Shown piece after piece: positions 23,406 to 32,316 of a stretch of 42,794 nt of DNA. How positions within the stretch are numbered: position 1 is the first letter of the stretch; each line of letters begins with the position of its first letter. The DNA comes from a virus. The DNA is taken from positions 1-42,794 of IMG/VR virus record IMGVR_UViG_3300037493_002938. One strand, written 5' to 3'. The translations under genes and the position numbers were made by a program. The notes under the pieces are model-generated. The model made no database searches, was not told the DNA's origin, and was given only the letters and a program-made list of their open reading frames with translations.

Positions 23406-25446
23406 AACACTCCAGTTTAGTGTCATAGAGCTGAGTAGTTTGTTCAAACCCTACTGGAACATCTAATGTTACTCCGGTAACTCTGACGGCTAAAGCAACC
23501 ATGTTGTGCGTTCTTAATAATATCTTTTTACCGACTAACGATTTAATATAGTTTCTATCATTGTATTTTAATAAACTCCATGGCAAAGATACTTTAGTTC
23601 CCTGATAATAATTAATACGTGGTGTTTTTGTTTTGCCCATTAATGTTTGTTCTTTACCTTCTTTATTTTCATACGGCACTGTTAAAGACTCTGGGTTCCG
23701 TACTGGGTAAATAGGTACGATAGCAAAATTATCTAAAACTACTTCACAATCATCTGAATAAACTTTTATAATCAATCCATCCGTAGTTCCGATATTAAAT
23801 GAGGTATTCCAGTAATTCCATCCTCTACTTACTAAACGTGAATCAAACTCGTCAAACTTTACCGTTTCTAAGTTATTCCATATCTCTATTTTAAAATATT
23901 TTTCTTCGTTATCATCATTAATGATTTTAAAGTTAGTCCACAGTCTAAGAGCTTGGTCATGATAATCTGTAGTATCGACTTCGCATGTAAATACACCAGT
24001 TACTTGAGCGCTTTGTGTACTGAATAATAATTTCAAACAATGCGAATGAAAATCTTCGCTATATCTCTCGTCAGTCACACTACCCATGAGAGTATAATTA
24101 TCTGAACCATCTTCAAAGGCAAAATTTATATTTAATGGTTCATTTAATATCCAACGAACATAAGGACAATACGTTAAGCTAGAGATTAATTCAGAAAAAT
24201 ATACACTATCTTTGGGATGAATTAATTGATAATGAGTCTCTGAATCTTCTACATCAAATGTTTCTGACTTTCTAGCATCAATACGACCGTGAAAAGTTTC
24301 ATCAAAATAAAGACTGTAATCTACAAAAATAGGCACAACAAGACCTTCTTCTAGGTCTCCTATTTCTGCCAATACTATCGATTTATTTATATTTTCAGTT
24401 TCTACCAAATTACCAGTATCTGCAACTGCCTTTATCTCTTTATTTGTATAGATACTCATCGTACCGCTATCGTTTTCACAAATCACCATCTGCCCAGTGT
24501 TAAAATTTGGCCCGGCCGCCATTTGAGGCACAGATGTTGTATGTGCACTTATATCAGACAGTGTCCAACTTGAGGTGTACAGGGCTGATTTACATTTAGT
24601 GGCGCTGTTATAAAAGACTGCAATTGTATTATTGACCACGGCTGCACATGGGATTCCAGTTGTTGCATTTGTGTCCACATAAGATTGTGTCCACGAAACA
24701 TCTCCTATGGCCTTCTTGTATTCTGCTAATTTATAGACACTTGAGTTCAAACATCTACAGTAAATATAAAAAGTGTCAGATTTAACACAGATAGTGCCAA
24801 ATCCGTAGTTGCCAGAATCAATCTCTGTAATGGCTCCCCAAACTCCACCAGAGCGCTGTTTATAATAAATTTTATTAGATTTTGATTCGAGAATACATAT
24901 ATTATCTGAACTATCAACAGATACTTGCGCGTATCCGTTAGCTGCGCCGTCGTTTATAATTTCAGTATCAGACCAGGAACCGTCATATTCTGCCATCCAC
25001 AAATCAATATCGCTTGATGTGTTTACTTTACCATAAAAGCAAAATATCTTTGCTCCGTTAACCGTAACTGTTGGATACTGTTTATTGGCCGAGCCAGACG
25101 ATGTCGAAATCTTTAATGGAGAACTCCATCCACTCTCGTTTCGAGTTACATAATATATATTAGCGTATGTGCCAGCTTTTTTTGTGTAAACGCAGTGAAT
25201 ATATCCGTTCTCGTCACAACAACACCACAAACCATGTGTATGGTCGAGATTGCTTGAGTCAATATCTATGTCTGCAGTGTTTGACCAGTTTATACCGTAA
25301 TCCTCTGAATATCTAACAACTAGCTTATTAACTCCGCCTTCGGCAGATACCCAGGCAAATGCCCACAGTCGATTTGAGTCGTCTAAAACTAAAGAGCGAC
25401 ACAGTGCTGCCCCGTCGGGAGTACCAGTCGGAAGTGTATTAAACAT
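23395..25446 (-). CDS. sialidase-like beta-propeller fused to a Dit-like domain
   Basis: The protein is 683 residues. Residues 1 to about 340 are a beta-propeller of the BNR/sialidase type: an Asp-box SEDYGINW lies at 47-54, followed by repeated blade patterns (W-x-SPLKIS, GVWGAITEID, DVSWTQSYVD). Sialidase activity is not assured because I do not see the full catalytic Arg triad. Residues 390-683 are related to the next gene and look like a distal-tail (Dit) ring domain carrying an N-terminal sugar-binding extension. Likely role: tail-tip ring with a glycan-binding or glycan-cleaving arm. Confidence 0.72.
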   Translation of the reverse strand: MFNTLPTGTPDGAALCRSLVLDDSNRLWAFAWVSAEGGVNKLVVRYSEDYGINWSNTADIDIDSSNLDHTHGLWCCCDENGYIHCVYTKKAGTYANIYYVTRNESGWSSPLKISTSSGSANKQYPTVTVNGAKIFCFYGKVNTSSDIDLWMAEYDGSWSDTEIINDGAANGYAQVSVDSSDNICILESKSNKIYYKQRSGGVWGAITEIDSGNYGFGTICVKSDTFYIYCRCLNSSVYKLAEYKKAIGDVSWTQSYVDTNATTGIPCAAVVNNTIAVFYNSATKCKSALYTSSWTLSDISAHTTSVPQMAAGPNFNTGQMVICENDSGTMSIYTNKEIKAVADTGNLVETENINKSIVLAEIGDLEEGLVVPIFVDYSLYFDETFHGRIDARKSETFDVEDSETHYQLIHPKDSVYFSELISSLTYCPYVRWILNEPLNINFAFEDGSDNYTLMGSVTDERYSEDFHSHCLKLLFSTQSAQVTGVFTCEVDTTDYHDQALRLWTNFKIINDDNEEKYFKIEIWNNLETVKFDEFDSRLVSRGWNYWNTSFNIGTTDGLIIKVYSDDCEVVLDNFAIVPIYPVRNPESLTVPYENKEGKEQTLMGKTKTPRINYYQGTKVSLPWSLLKYNDRNYIKSLVGKKILLRTHNMVALAVRVTGVTLDVPVGFEQTTQLYDTKLECYVY

Positions 25447-25908
25447 TTATACTGTTCTTTTTGTTTCTATCGTAATTTTAATATGAAAATCAACATCAGA
25501 ACCTACATTCTGTGAGTCAAAAATTAATCTGTCGAGCATTGTAACGCCGTCTGCTGTGAAAATCCCCGCTTCAGTGATTGTTTGGCCACTTTCAAATGTA
25601 AACGTCGCTTCCCAGGTCGCTTTATTGTCTGCTTCATAGGCCAGTGTAGCTGCTAGAATGTCAACCTGATTTTCAAGTTCAGTGTCTGTATTCGTTGGTG
25701 CGGTCGCATCGGTTCCTATTGCCAACTTGGTGAATGGTGCGGTTGATACTCCATTAAGTAATTTAGCGATTCTTTCTAACCCTGAATTCACAATTAAATT
25801 ATGTTTACTGAATCTACTCAAAACCTTACCAGTCTTCTTACAAATTCTTTCACCTACTACCAAGGTATCAAATCCAAAACTGTCTTTACTTTTAATATTA
25901 CGATTCAT
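25447..25908 (-). CDS. phage structural protein, 153 residues
   Basis: AAGGAG precedes the ATG. Motifs NLIVNSGLERIAKLLNG, KLAIGTDATAP, LENQV, TWEATFTFES and ITEAGIFTADG belong to a common phage minor structural/fibre-accessory pattern. The protein shares the same order of motifs with the upstream 168-residue protein. It lies between the tape measure and the propeller-Dit protein, so a tail-tip or tail-decoration role is likely. Confidence 0.65.
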   Translation of the reverse strand: MNRNIKSKDSFGFDTLVVGERICKKTGKVLSRFSKHNLIVNSGLERIAKLLNGVSTAPFTKLAIGTDATAPTNTDTELENQVDILAATLAYEADNKATWEATFTFESGQTITEAGIFTADGVTMLDRLIFDSQNVGSDVDFHIKITIETKRTV

Positions 25909-25917
25909 TTTATCTCC

Positions 25918-26424
25918 TTACGACAATGTTATGGAAACAGAAACTTCCCATACTTCGCCTGAATTTTTTGTACCTTTATCTGACACTTTTCTATTTAACA
26001 TTACTCCTGTCGTACCCGAAACCGACGGGTTATAATTAACAATGCAAAATTCTTGCCAACTAAAGTTAGCCACCAGTTCTGTAAACGTAGCTTTAAATGT
26101 TACTTTCTGGTCTGTACCCGCTGTTGGAAAACTAGTGTCCATTTCTGCATAAGCTTGAAAGTCGCCTTCTAACTCTGTTTGTGTTGCAACTGCTGAGGTA
26201 TCAGAGTCTCCAACCCCTATCATGGCGTGGTCATGGTCAAAGTAGTCCTCTGCACCTTTATCATTAATAACACAGTTCCAAAATAAATTAATACCTGTGT
26301 TTACGCAGATATTGCCGTCTATTTTCTCTACCGCATATGCGGCTTTATTATCATAATCATGTCTATTATGATACTTGGTAATAAGCCACTGAGTATCGTG
26401 AATTAATTGTTCTTTATTGTTCAT
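25918..26424 (-). CDS. phage structural protein, 168 residues
   Basis: GAAGG precedes the ATG and an excellent sigma70-type promoter lies immediately upstream. Motifs CVNTGINLFWNCV, AMIGVGDSDTSA, TELEGDF, VTFKATFTE and WQEFCIVN are spaced as in the downstream 153-residue protein, suggesting the same fold and an old duplication. It is expected to be a virion component near the tail tip; no enzymatic motif is seen. Confidence 0.65.
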   Translation of the reverse strand: MNNKEQLIHDTQWLITKYHNRHDYDNKAAYAVEKIDGNICVNTGINLFWNCVINDKGAEDYFDHDHAMIGVGDSDTSAVATQTELEGDFQAYAEMDTSFPTAGTDQKVTFKATFTELVANFSWQEFCIVNYNPSVSGTTGVMLNRKVSDKGTKNSGEVWEVSVSITLS

Positions 26425-26440
26425 ATTTTGCCTTCAGTTA

Positions 26441-26470
26441 AGTATACCATATCTATTGTTAGGTTGTCAA
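26441..26470 (-). promoter_or_regulatory. sigma70-type promoter with extended -10
   Basis: On the minus strand TTGACA (26465-26470) is followed by an 18-base spacer and TATACT (26441-26446), with TGG directly before the -10, giving an extended -10 element. It lies in the only sizeable gap between the tape measure and the next gene; the -35 begins right after the tape-measure stop codon. Transcription would drive the tail-tip genes independently of the upstream head and tail-tube genes. Confidence 0.75.
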
Positions 26471-29400
26471 TTAAAATATCATCGGCCCGGCCATATCGCC
26501 TCTCATTATTTGTCTCTGATAGTCAACAGATTGAGCTTTTCCCATATGTATTGAGACCTTTTCGGCAATTTGGTTGGCTACTTCTTCGTTTGTTCCTTGT
26601 ACTTTATCTATGTTAATAGAGATAGCTATTTGGCTAGGTCTAGAAAAATAAGCTGATTTTGGTAAAGCGTACATTGATGGCAGTGGTGCAACGTTAACAC
26701 CAAAGTTAGGTGTCATGTCTTTAACTGTCTCTTGTTGCCAAGACGAGGTGTCTTCTGTTGTCTTTTTCTTTTTACCCATAAACATACTGGCTAATGTCAA
26801 TATAGCGCCGATTATCATGGTAGGCGGAGTAGGTATACTCATTAATACCCCTCCAATTCCGCTCATGGCCATAGCCGCTCCACCTCTACCGGAGTTCATC
26901 ATAGCTCCAGTCACGCCTCCCATAATACCGCCCATTAAGGAAAATTTCTGACCAGCTGCTCGTGTTGAAAAGGCGCTACCGATTCCGCTTAATCCTCCGC
27001 CACCTCCACTATACTTACCTATAGGGTCTGCATAACCTGCTGGCGCATAACCTCCTGGATATGTGCCTCCTGTTTGTCCAAGAGCGAGTGCTCCAGCACC
27101 TACCCCTAGAGCGCCTAATCCGAGTCCTGCGGCAGACGCGACGCTAGCTGACTGTCCACCTGCTATTTGGCCCGCATTTACTTGTTGATACATGGCGGAG
27201 CCCATACGTGACGCATTGAGAATAGCATCGTAATAGAACATACTACCTTGCTGAGAGCCTGGGATAAGTTTATCTGTAAGTCCTTCGCTCTTACCAAGAA
27301 TATTGCCCCACACATCGCCTATGCCTGTTTGGCTAAATAATTTTTTGGTTAATCCTTCAGAAAAGGCGTCGGCAAACTGCTTACGCATCTTAGCGCCAAT
27401 ATCGTTAATGAATTGGTCTATGGTGGTTTCTTGCTGTATTAATGAGCTTAACGAGGCCGACATATTACTTCTAAATGCGTCGCTATACTGTTTTTGCATT
27501 TCAATACGTTTTTGTTCAACCTCGTTTACGAGTTTAGCAATGTCTAATACTTCTTTTTGACCGTCTACAGCCACTCCTAATAATTGAACAATTTTTTCAT
27601 AATTACCAGCCTGCGCGAGTGTCAGAATTTGTTCTGTGGTTAACATTTCGATTCGTTTATCGCTAGTTGCAGCAATTTTATTGTATTTTTCTACTAAAGC
27701 TGACACGTGGTCAACCAATTTGGCCTGAGATATTTGAATATCATTATAGTAATTAGCGGCCATTTGAACGTATTTTAATTCTTGCTGTAACAGTGTTAGT
27801 TTTTCTTTGGTCGTTTCTTTTAACTGCATCTGTACTTTAACAGGGTCTATTTCTTTTGATGGTACATTATTTTTTTGTATTGGTGCGGCATTTATAGAGT
27901 CGTATATGCTTTCAGCGTCCTTGGCGACTTGAACCAAGTCACCTGCGGCGGTTCCCATACTGAGTATGGTTCTTATCGTAGCTTCTCCTGTGGCTCCCAT
28001 TGCTAATCTAACGGCTGCAAGACCGGGACCAAGTACAATTTCTTTGAAAAAATTTACAGTATCTCTTCCAGCTTTTTGCGCGTTTTCAGATGTATTTCCT
28101 AATAATTCATTTACACCTTTAATAATATCTTGAAAACGTGTGGCTTCTAATGCACCTTTAAAGAAAGCCGCTGTCAATTCTTTATTTAAATTAGTTGCTA
28201 TTTCAGTTTGTTTAAATAGTGAATTCGTAACTACGCCTAAGCGATTATTAAAAACATCAATGTTTTGTTTATTGGCTTCTGCATTGTCTTTGGAAGCTTC
28301 GGTGTTTTTCTTAAATAATTCTAAAACTGAAGTTAAATACTGAACAACTTGAGAGCCTTTAGCGCCGCCAAAAAGTTTTGCCGTTATTTCTGCAGCTTCA
28401 ACGTTACGACCAGCTGCTTGTAATTCTTTTAATTTTGCAACAATACGTTCAAAAACTTCTGGCAATCTGTCGTTTTCATCAACATAAATACCTAATTCAG
28501 CGCCAACATCTTTGTAGTGTTGAGCCAACTGTAATGTGGATGAACGCAACAACGTACCAGCTTTACCAGCCTTAATACCTGCAGTATTTAATGCGGCTAA
28601 GAAAGATACGCTTTCGCCTATCGTAAAATTCATGGCTTTGGCTGTACCCGAAAAGTTCTGCATAGAGCTCGCGAATTCACCAAGAGAAAATGCGTTATCT
28701 TTATCTAATTTAATAATTAACCCTATTAAGGATTTGTATTTTTCTTCTTCTGTAAGAGTTTTTCCAAAGCTGTCTCCTAACAATAACATGGTTTGCGCTA
28801 GTGAGGTTGCTAGAGTCTTCATGTCTGTAAACATGGCAACAGAACCTTCTCCTGCGGCTTTCATACCCGCAACTGAAGCTTCAAAACTCAAGCCTGTCGT
28901 GGCAAATTCAATAAAAGTTTCTCTCATTTGACCAACAGAAATACCAGTCTTTGCGGAGGCTTTCTCTGATTCTCTAGTTAAAATTTCTAATTGTTTCTGG
29001 TGTTCTTCCACTGAAGACGATAAAAATTGCGTTGCGTGAGCTAACTGTTTATCAGATTCTAATAAATACTCTACACCTTGTGAAAACGTCTGGCCAATCG
29101 CCATAACCGCGCCACGAAGAGCTAACCATATAGGGATTGTCATTGCCGCTCGCTGAGCTAATGCGCCCATCTGAGCCGCGTAACTTTTCATCTTACTGCC
29201 AGTATCAACAATAGATTTTGCGACTATTTTATTGGCATTTTCTAACGTGCCTGATGTTTGATAGTACTGACCGGACGCTGTTTTCCAATTTACTGTTAAG
29301 TAACGTGTTAAAGCGCCATTCTTTTCTATTACATGAGTAAATGAGCTGTTTATGATTTTGTGCGCTTTCGGAACGTCTGTGCCAAGCTTTTGATTAGCCT

Positions 29401-29482
29401 CGTTTAATCTATCGATGTCGGCTTTTGCTTTTTTCAGCGACTCTGTATTAGCGAAAAAATTTATAAAAAAATCATTATTCAT
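26471..29482 (-). CDS. tail tape measure protein (TP901 type)
   Basis: The protein is 1003 residues. The N-terminus is helical and charged. The central segment ISVGQMRETFIEFATTGLSF ... SFLAALNTAGIKAGKAGTLLRSS is the conserved TP901-type tape-measure domain with a hydrophobic helix (MTIPIWLALRGAVMAIG) ahead of it. Residues about 780-900 are glycine- and alanine-rich, and GIGGVLMSIPTPPTMIIGAILTLASMF is a strong membrane-like segment, as expected for a protein ejected with DNA. The length predicts a tail of roughly 150 nm by the usual 1.5 Å per residue rule. Tail chaperone genes lie directly upstream. Confidence 0.9.
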   Translation of the reverse strand: MNNDFFINFFANTESLKKAKADIDRLNEANQKLGTDVPKAHKIINSSFTHVIEKNGALTRYLTVNWKTASGQYYQTSGTLENANKIVAKSIVDTGSKMKSYAAQMGALAQRAAMTIPIWLALRGAVMAIGQTFSQGVEYLLESDKQLAHATQFLSSSVEEHQKQLEILTRESEKASAKTGISVGQMRETFIEFATTGLSFEASVAGMKAAGEGSVAMFTDMKTLATSLAQTMLLLGDSFGKTLTEEEKYKSLIGLIIKLDKDNAFSLGEFASSMQNFSGTAKAMNFTIGESVSFLAALNTAGIKAGKAGTLLRSSTLQLAQHYKDVGAELGIYVDENDRLPEVFERIVAKLKELQAAGRNVEAAEITAKLFGGAKGSQVVQYLTSVLELFKKNTEASKDNAEANKQNIDVFNNRLGVVTNSLFKQTEIATNLNKELTAAFFKGALEATRFQDIIKGVNELLGNTSENAQKAGRDTVNFFKEIVLGPGLAAVRLAMGATGEATIRTILSMGTAAGDLVQVAKDAESIYDSINAAPIQKNNVPSKEIDPVKVQMQLKETTKEKLTLLQQELKYVQMAANYYNDIQISQAKLVDHVSALVEKYNKIAATSDKRIEMLTTEQILTLAQAGNYEKIVQLLGVAVDGQKEVLDIAKLVNEVEQKRIEMQKQYSDAFRSNMSASLSSLIQQETTIDQFINDIGAKMRKQFADAFSEGLTKKLFSQTGIGDVWGNILGKSEGLTDKLIPGSQQGSMFYYDAILNASRMGSAMYQQVNAGQIAGGQSASVASAAGLGLGALGVGAGALALGQTGGTYPGGYAPAGYADPIGKYSGGGGGLSGIGSAFSTRAAGQKFSLMGGIMGGVTGAMMNSGRGGAAMAMSGIGGVLMSIPTPPTMIIGAILTLASMFMGKKKKTTEDTSSWQQETVKDMTPNFGVNVAPLPSMYALPKSAYFSRPSQIAISINIDKVQGTNEEVANQIAEKVSIHMGKAQSVDYQRQIMRGDMAGPMIF

Positions 29483-29483
29483 T

Positions 29484-29864
29484 TTAGTTCTTCTTTACTG
29501 GTTTCTTCATTTCAAATGAAAAAGAACCCGGCTTGGAGTCGTGGTTAACTTTGTTTGAGTTTTTTTGCTCGTTCATAAACTCTTCGTTTTGCTTCTGCAC
29601 CTCTAATTGATGATTTCTCCACACCAAATAGGCCTCACATCTAAGGTTGTCATGTATCACAGCATCTGTTAGGTACTTAGGCTTCATGGTGCTCATCTCT
29701 TCGTATAGATTGTGGCATTTTGTGAGCTCGTGAATAAACACTAGCTGTATTTTGGTAAAATTCATCTTGTTCAAAAAGATTTCACAATGCACGCTTTTAA
29801 TCATCATAGCGTACATCATCTGATACTTCCACGTACACGCTAGTTTATGTAAGTTTTCTAACAT
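29484..29864 (-). CDS. putative tail assembly chaperone, second frame (126 residues)
   Basis: The ATG follows the upstream stop by one base and has no Shine-Dalgarno, so it is translated by re-initiation or by frameshift from the upstream gene. The frame is open through the upstream poly-T site without a stop. The product is helical, with Cys and Met in the first part and a charged C-terminal tail rich in Lys and Asn. Its place just before the tape measure matches the GT part of G/GT-type chaperones. Confidence 0.6.
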   Translation of the reverse strand: MLENLHKLACTWKYQMMYAMMIKSVHCEIFLNKMNFTKIQLVFIHELTKCHNLYEEMSTMKPKYLTDAVIHDNLRCEAYLVWRNHQLEVQKQNEEFMNEQKNSNKVNHDSKPGSFSFEMKKPVKKN

Positions 29865-29865
29865 A

Positions 29866-30528
29866 TTATAATGTGTAGTCTGCCTTAAAAAATATAGCCA
29901 TTGCGCACGCCGATAAACGATTTACCAACTCTTCTTCGCCAACTTCCATTTCTTCAACACTTTTAAATATGCGAACCCACTGGTCGTCAACTAACTTCTC
30001 TGAACAGTTAACTATCAAAGATTTTAAGAAGTGGTTTTCACACACGTCTTCAATACTATACAATAAAAGTTCTGAGCGTTTGGCGCTCTCTTGATATTGG
30101 TCAATTCGTATCTTTAAAATATTCTGTTTAAGTTCTGCGATTTTAGCCGCGTCTTCTTCTGACGGATTTTCTTTGGCCTGCTCTGTTAATAATAACTGCT
30201 GTGCTTCAATTTTCTCATTCAAGAACGCTATCTTATCATCAAAGCATTTGAAGTCAATACCTTGTTTTTTATAGGCTGCCATTAGCTTTTCACGAAGCAT
30301 GTAAATTGGTTTACCGTTCTCGTCAGTTGCTTGTAACATCTGAAGAAATTTCTTGTCTTTTTCTTTCTTAGCAATGTTCTTTTCTTTAAATTCGGCGTTT
30401 CGAACTCTATACTTTTCATCTTTATAGACTAATTCTATTTTATTATCAACGATAGCCTCTTCAATAGTGAAAAAGTTCTCTTCTGCTAATCTCTCTAAGG
30501 CCTGCGCTTCTAATTTCATATCATTCAT
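29866..30528 (-). CDS. putative tail assembly chaperone (220 residues)
   Basis: I choose the ATG at 30528 because AAAGGAG lies eight bases upstream; a frame start at 30564 is inside the previous gene and lacks a site. The protein is highly charged and helical, with a coiled-coil centre (IAFLNEKIEAQQLLL ... AAKIAELKQNILKI). Location directly before the tape measure suggests the G-type tail chaperone. A run of six T (minus strand) occurs near its end. Confidence 0.6.
   Translation of the reverse strand: MNDMKLEAQALERLAEENFFTIEEAIVDNKIELVYKDEKYRVRNAEFKEKNIAKKEKDKKFLQMLQATDENGKPIYMLREKLMAAYKKQGIDFKCFDDKIAFLNEKIEAQQLLLTEQAKENPSEEDAAKIAELKQNILKIRIDQYQESAKRSELLLYSIEDVCENHFLKSLIVNCSEKLVDDQWVRIFKSVEEMEVGEEELVNRLSACAMAIFFKADYTL
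29887..29892 (-). promoter_or_regulatory. possible ribosomal frameshift site (six U)
   Basis: In the minus-strand message the 220-residue gene reads ATA TTT TTT AAG eight codons before its stop. A +1 or -2 slip on the six U would enter the frame of the 126-residue gene, which is open from here through its ATG. It is not a standard -1 heptamer in the reading frame used, so the call is tentative. Confidence 0.35.
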
Positions 30529-30529
30529 A

Positions 30530-30769
30530 TTATTTCTCCTTTGGTCTTTCGACGATAATTTCAAAATTTTTATATCCTAATAATGATGCAATAAACTTCC
30601 CAGCGAAATCCCGATGAGATTCGTGTATTGTATCTTTAATAAGATTTTTTAATATTTGATTTTTAATGTCGAGAGACTCTACTCTTGCGAGTACCTTACC
30701 GACCAACTCGTTGCTGTGTTGTTTTAAAAACTCATCCAACTGTTGTTTTGTAAAACTTAATTCAACCAT
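30530..30769 (-). CDS. small protein between tail tube and chaperones (79 residues)
   Basis: AAGGACG lies just before the ATG. The product is helical and charged, with FTKQQLDEFLKQHSNELVGKVLARVESLDIKNQIL and a C-terminal IIVERPKEK. It sits right after the hairpin that follows the tail-tube gene. In several siphophages a small tail-assembly factor occupies this slot, but I see no homology. Confidence 0.6.
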   Translation of the reverse strand: MVELSFTKQQLDEFLKQHSNELVGKVLARVESLDIKNQILKNLIKDTIHESHRDFAGKFIASLLGYKNFEIIVERPKEK

Positions 30770-30798
30770 AACCGTCCTTACCTTACGTTATGAGGACA

Positions 30799-30834
30799 GA
30801 GAGAATGGCTCAGAAAAATCTAAGCCACTCTCTC
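30799..30834 (-). terminator. stem-loop after the tail-tube gene
   Basis: On the minus strand GAGAGAGTGGCTTAGA pairs over 16 positions with TCTGAGCCATTCTCTC across a TTTT loop. Two positions are G-U wobbles that would be A-C mismatches on the plus strand, so it is shaped for the minus-strand RNA. It is followed by TGTCC rather than a U-run, so partial termination or mRNA end protection is more likely than strong termination. Confidence 0.6.
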
Positions 30835-30840
30835 AATCTA

Positions 30841-32094
30841 TTATATCGCTAACTTCGATTCATTCGTCGTGATTAACATATTATCACTTTCTAACGTAAC
30901 CGACTTAGTGATAAAATCGTTCACAGGAATCCCAGTTTCATTTGCCGTAACCGAGAGATTATCAATCTGATAACCAATCTTGAAGGTTGTTTTATCAGAA
31001 TCATCGTAAATCTTTACAACCAAGGTAATCGTATCAGAAAACTTGGTCATATCAATCAAACCATAATTCTGGTCTGCAACGCCTCTCAACATTTCTTCGA
31101 TAGCGTAATCTTTCACAAGACCGTTCAACGTAACACGAACAGACTTGCTGCGAATACCTGTTTCTACGGTTTCAATGTTGCCGATTTCTTTAACATCTAA
31201 TCTGTCAAAACTTGCATCTAATGAGAGTGAACCGACTCGGTACAGATACTTCGTCGTAACACCATCAATAAGGTAAATTGATGCACAATATGCATGCAAT
31301 GCGCAAGCATCGATGTCGTTCAGCGAGTGATACTCCTGACCTGTGATATAGCTAGACGCGGTGTAATACACCTTAATAACGTCTCCGGTTTCACAATTCA
31401 GTACCGTAAGCACTCCGCCTAAATAGGTAAAGTCTACACCGTAAACTAAATCAGTCGTGTTCTCATCGTCTGTACCAACATCACGCACGCGCAACACTCG
31501 ATACATAGCTTCTCCGGTATCAGGGTTAACCACAGCCACCGGGTCAGAAATCGTAATATCTACGTGATTGCCACTCTGAAGTGCTGGCTGACCGCTTGCA
31601 TCTACTGTGAAAGTCTTGTAGATGAAATATAAGTTGTCGTTCTGCCAAATCAACTTGTTATCAGCGTTTGCTTCAAAACTTCTTTCAATGATGGCCGATG
31701 CATCGCCAATGTTTAAACCGAGACTTTTAAGGCGACATTTTGGCAACAGAATAGAAGCTTTTAATGTTTCTTCATCTTCACCTTCGTATCCAACGATGTC
31801 TACAAACGAGGCGCTAAAGTCATCTAATTCAACTGCGTCTCCGCTGGCCATATTTGCTAACTTTAAAAAGAATTCTAACGAACCATACTCAAACTGACGT
31901 AACGAAACCCCTACTTCTGGCGGTTTCTTGATAGAACAGACTTTATCTTTTCTACCAATTTCATAGATATTATCTACTGCCATTGTGGGTGAGCCAGTAA
32001 CTTGCTGTAAACGGTCAATTTCAGACCGAGTAGCAATCCCGTTGAACGGTATAACTGTTGGCTTCCAATAACCTGCGTGTCTAATTTCTGACAT
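30841..32094 (-). CDS. major tail tube protein
   Basis: The protein is 417 residues and has the best ribosome site of the region (AGGAGG). Its position between tail terminator and tail chaperones/tape measure, plus a strong stem-loop after it, marks it as the abundant tail tube subunit. The sequence is beta-rich, with an internal YGVDFTYLGGVLTVLNCETGDVIKVYY module near residues 225-250 that may be an inserted decoration domain. It is longer than the usual 150-250 residues, consistent with an extra domain. Confidence 0.75.
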   Translation of the reverse strand: MSEIRHAGYWKPTVIPFNGIATRSEIDRLQQVTGSPTMAVDNIYEIGRKDKVCSIKKPPEVGVSLRQFEYGSLEFFLKLANMASGDAVELDDFSASFVDIVGYEGEDEETLKASILLPKCRLKSLGLNIGDASAIIERSFEANADNKLIWQNDNLYFIYKTFTVDASGQPALQSGNHVDITISDPVAVVNPDTGEAMYRVLRVRDVGTDDENTTDLVYGVDFTYLGGVLTVLNCETGDVIKVYYTASSYITGQEYHSLNDIDACALHAYCASIYLIDGVTTKYLYRVGSLSLDASFDRLDVKEIGNIETVETGIRSKSVRVTLNGLVKDYAIEEMLRGVADQNYGLIDMTKFSDTITLVVKIYDDSDKTTFKIGYQIDNLSVTANETGIPVNDFITKSVTLESDNMLITTNESKLAI

Positions 32095-32105
32095 ATATCC
32101 TCCTA

Positions 32106-32315
32106 TTATCTCGAAATTTTACCTTCGATTTTTGCTGTTCTTTGTTTATGTGCTGCACAACTTTTTTCAATACTATCAAGACGTTCTTCAATTTTGTCAA
32201 CCTTCATTCCAAGATGTCTAAAATCATTAAACTTTAACAATACGACTCCGGCGACTGTTGCTAATGTTGACCAAAATGACCATTGAGTTACCCAAGACTG
32301 TAATGTTTCTATCAT
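32106..32315 (-). CDS. small membrane/coiled-coil protein (69 residues)
   Basis: AAGGAG precedes the ATG. The N-terminal half, WSFWSTLATVAGVVLLKF, is a membrane-spanning segment; the C-terminal half, VDKIEERLDSIEKSCAAHKQRTAKIEG, is a coiled coil. The layout recalls the XhlA/hemolysin or holin-like groups but in reversed order. Its place among tail genes is odd; it may be a holin-related, superinfection or membrane-anchoring factor. Confidence 0.6.
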   Translation of the reverse strand: MIETLQSWVTQWSFWSTLATVAGVVLLKFNDFRHLGMKVDKIEERLDSIEKSCAAHKQRTAKIEGKISR

Positions 32316-32316
32316 A

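Noticed and set aside
23406-23447. N-terminal extension of the 259-residue Dit-like protein from a TTG
   Set aside because: The ATG at 23405 has GGAG just ahead and only a small overlap with the upstream gene; the extension lies within the upstream coding region.
29870-29900. A standard -1 slippery heptamer between the tail chaperones
   Set aside because: The six U and following A are not in the X-XXY-YYZ register for the frame used, and the downstream frame is +1 relative to the upstream one.
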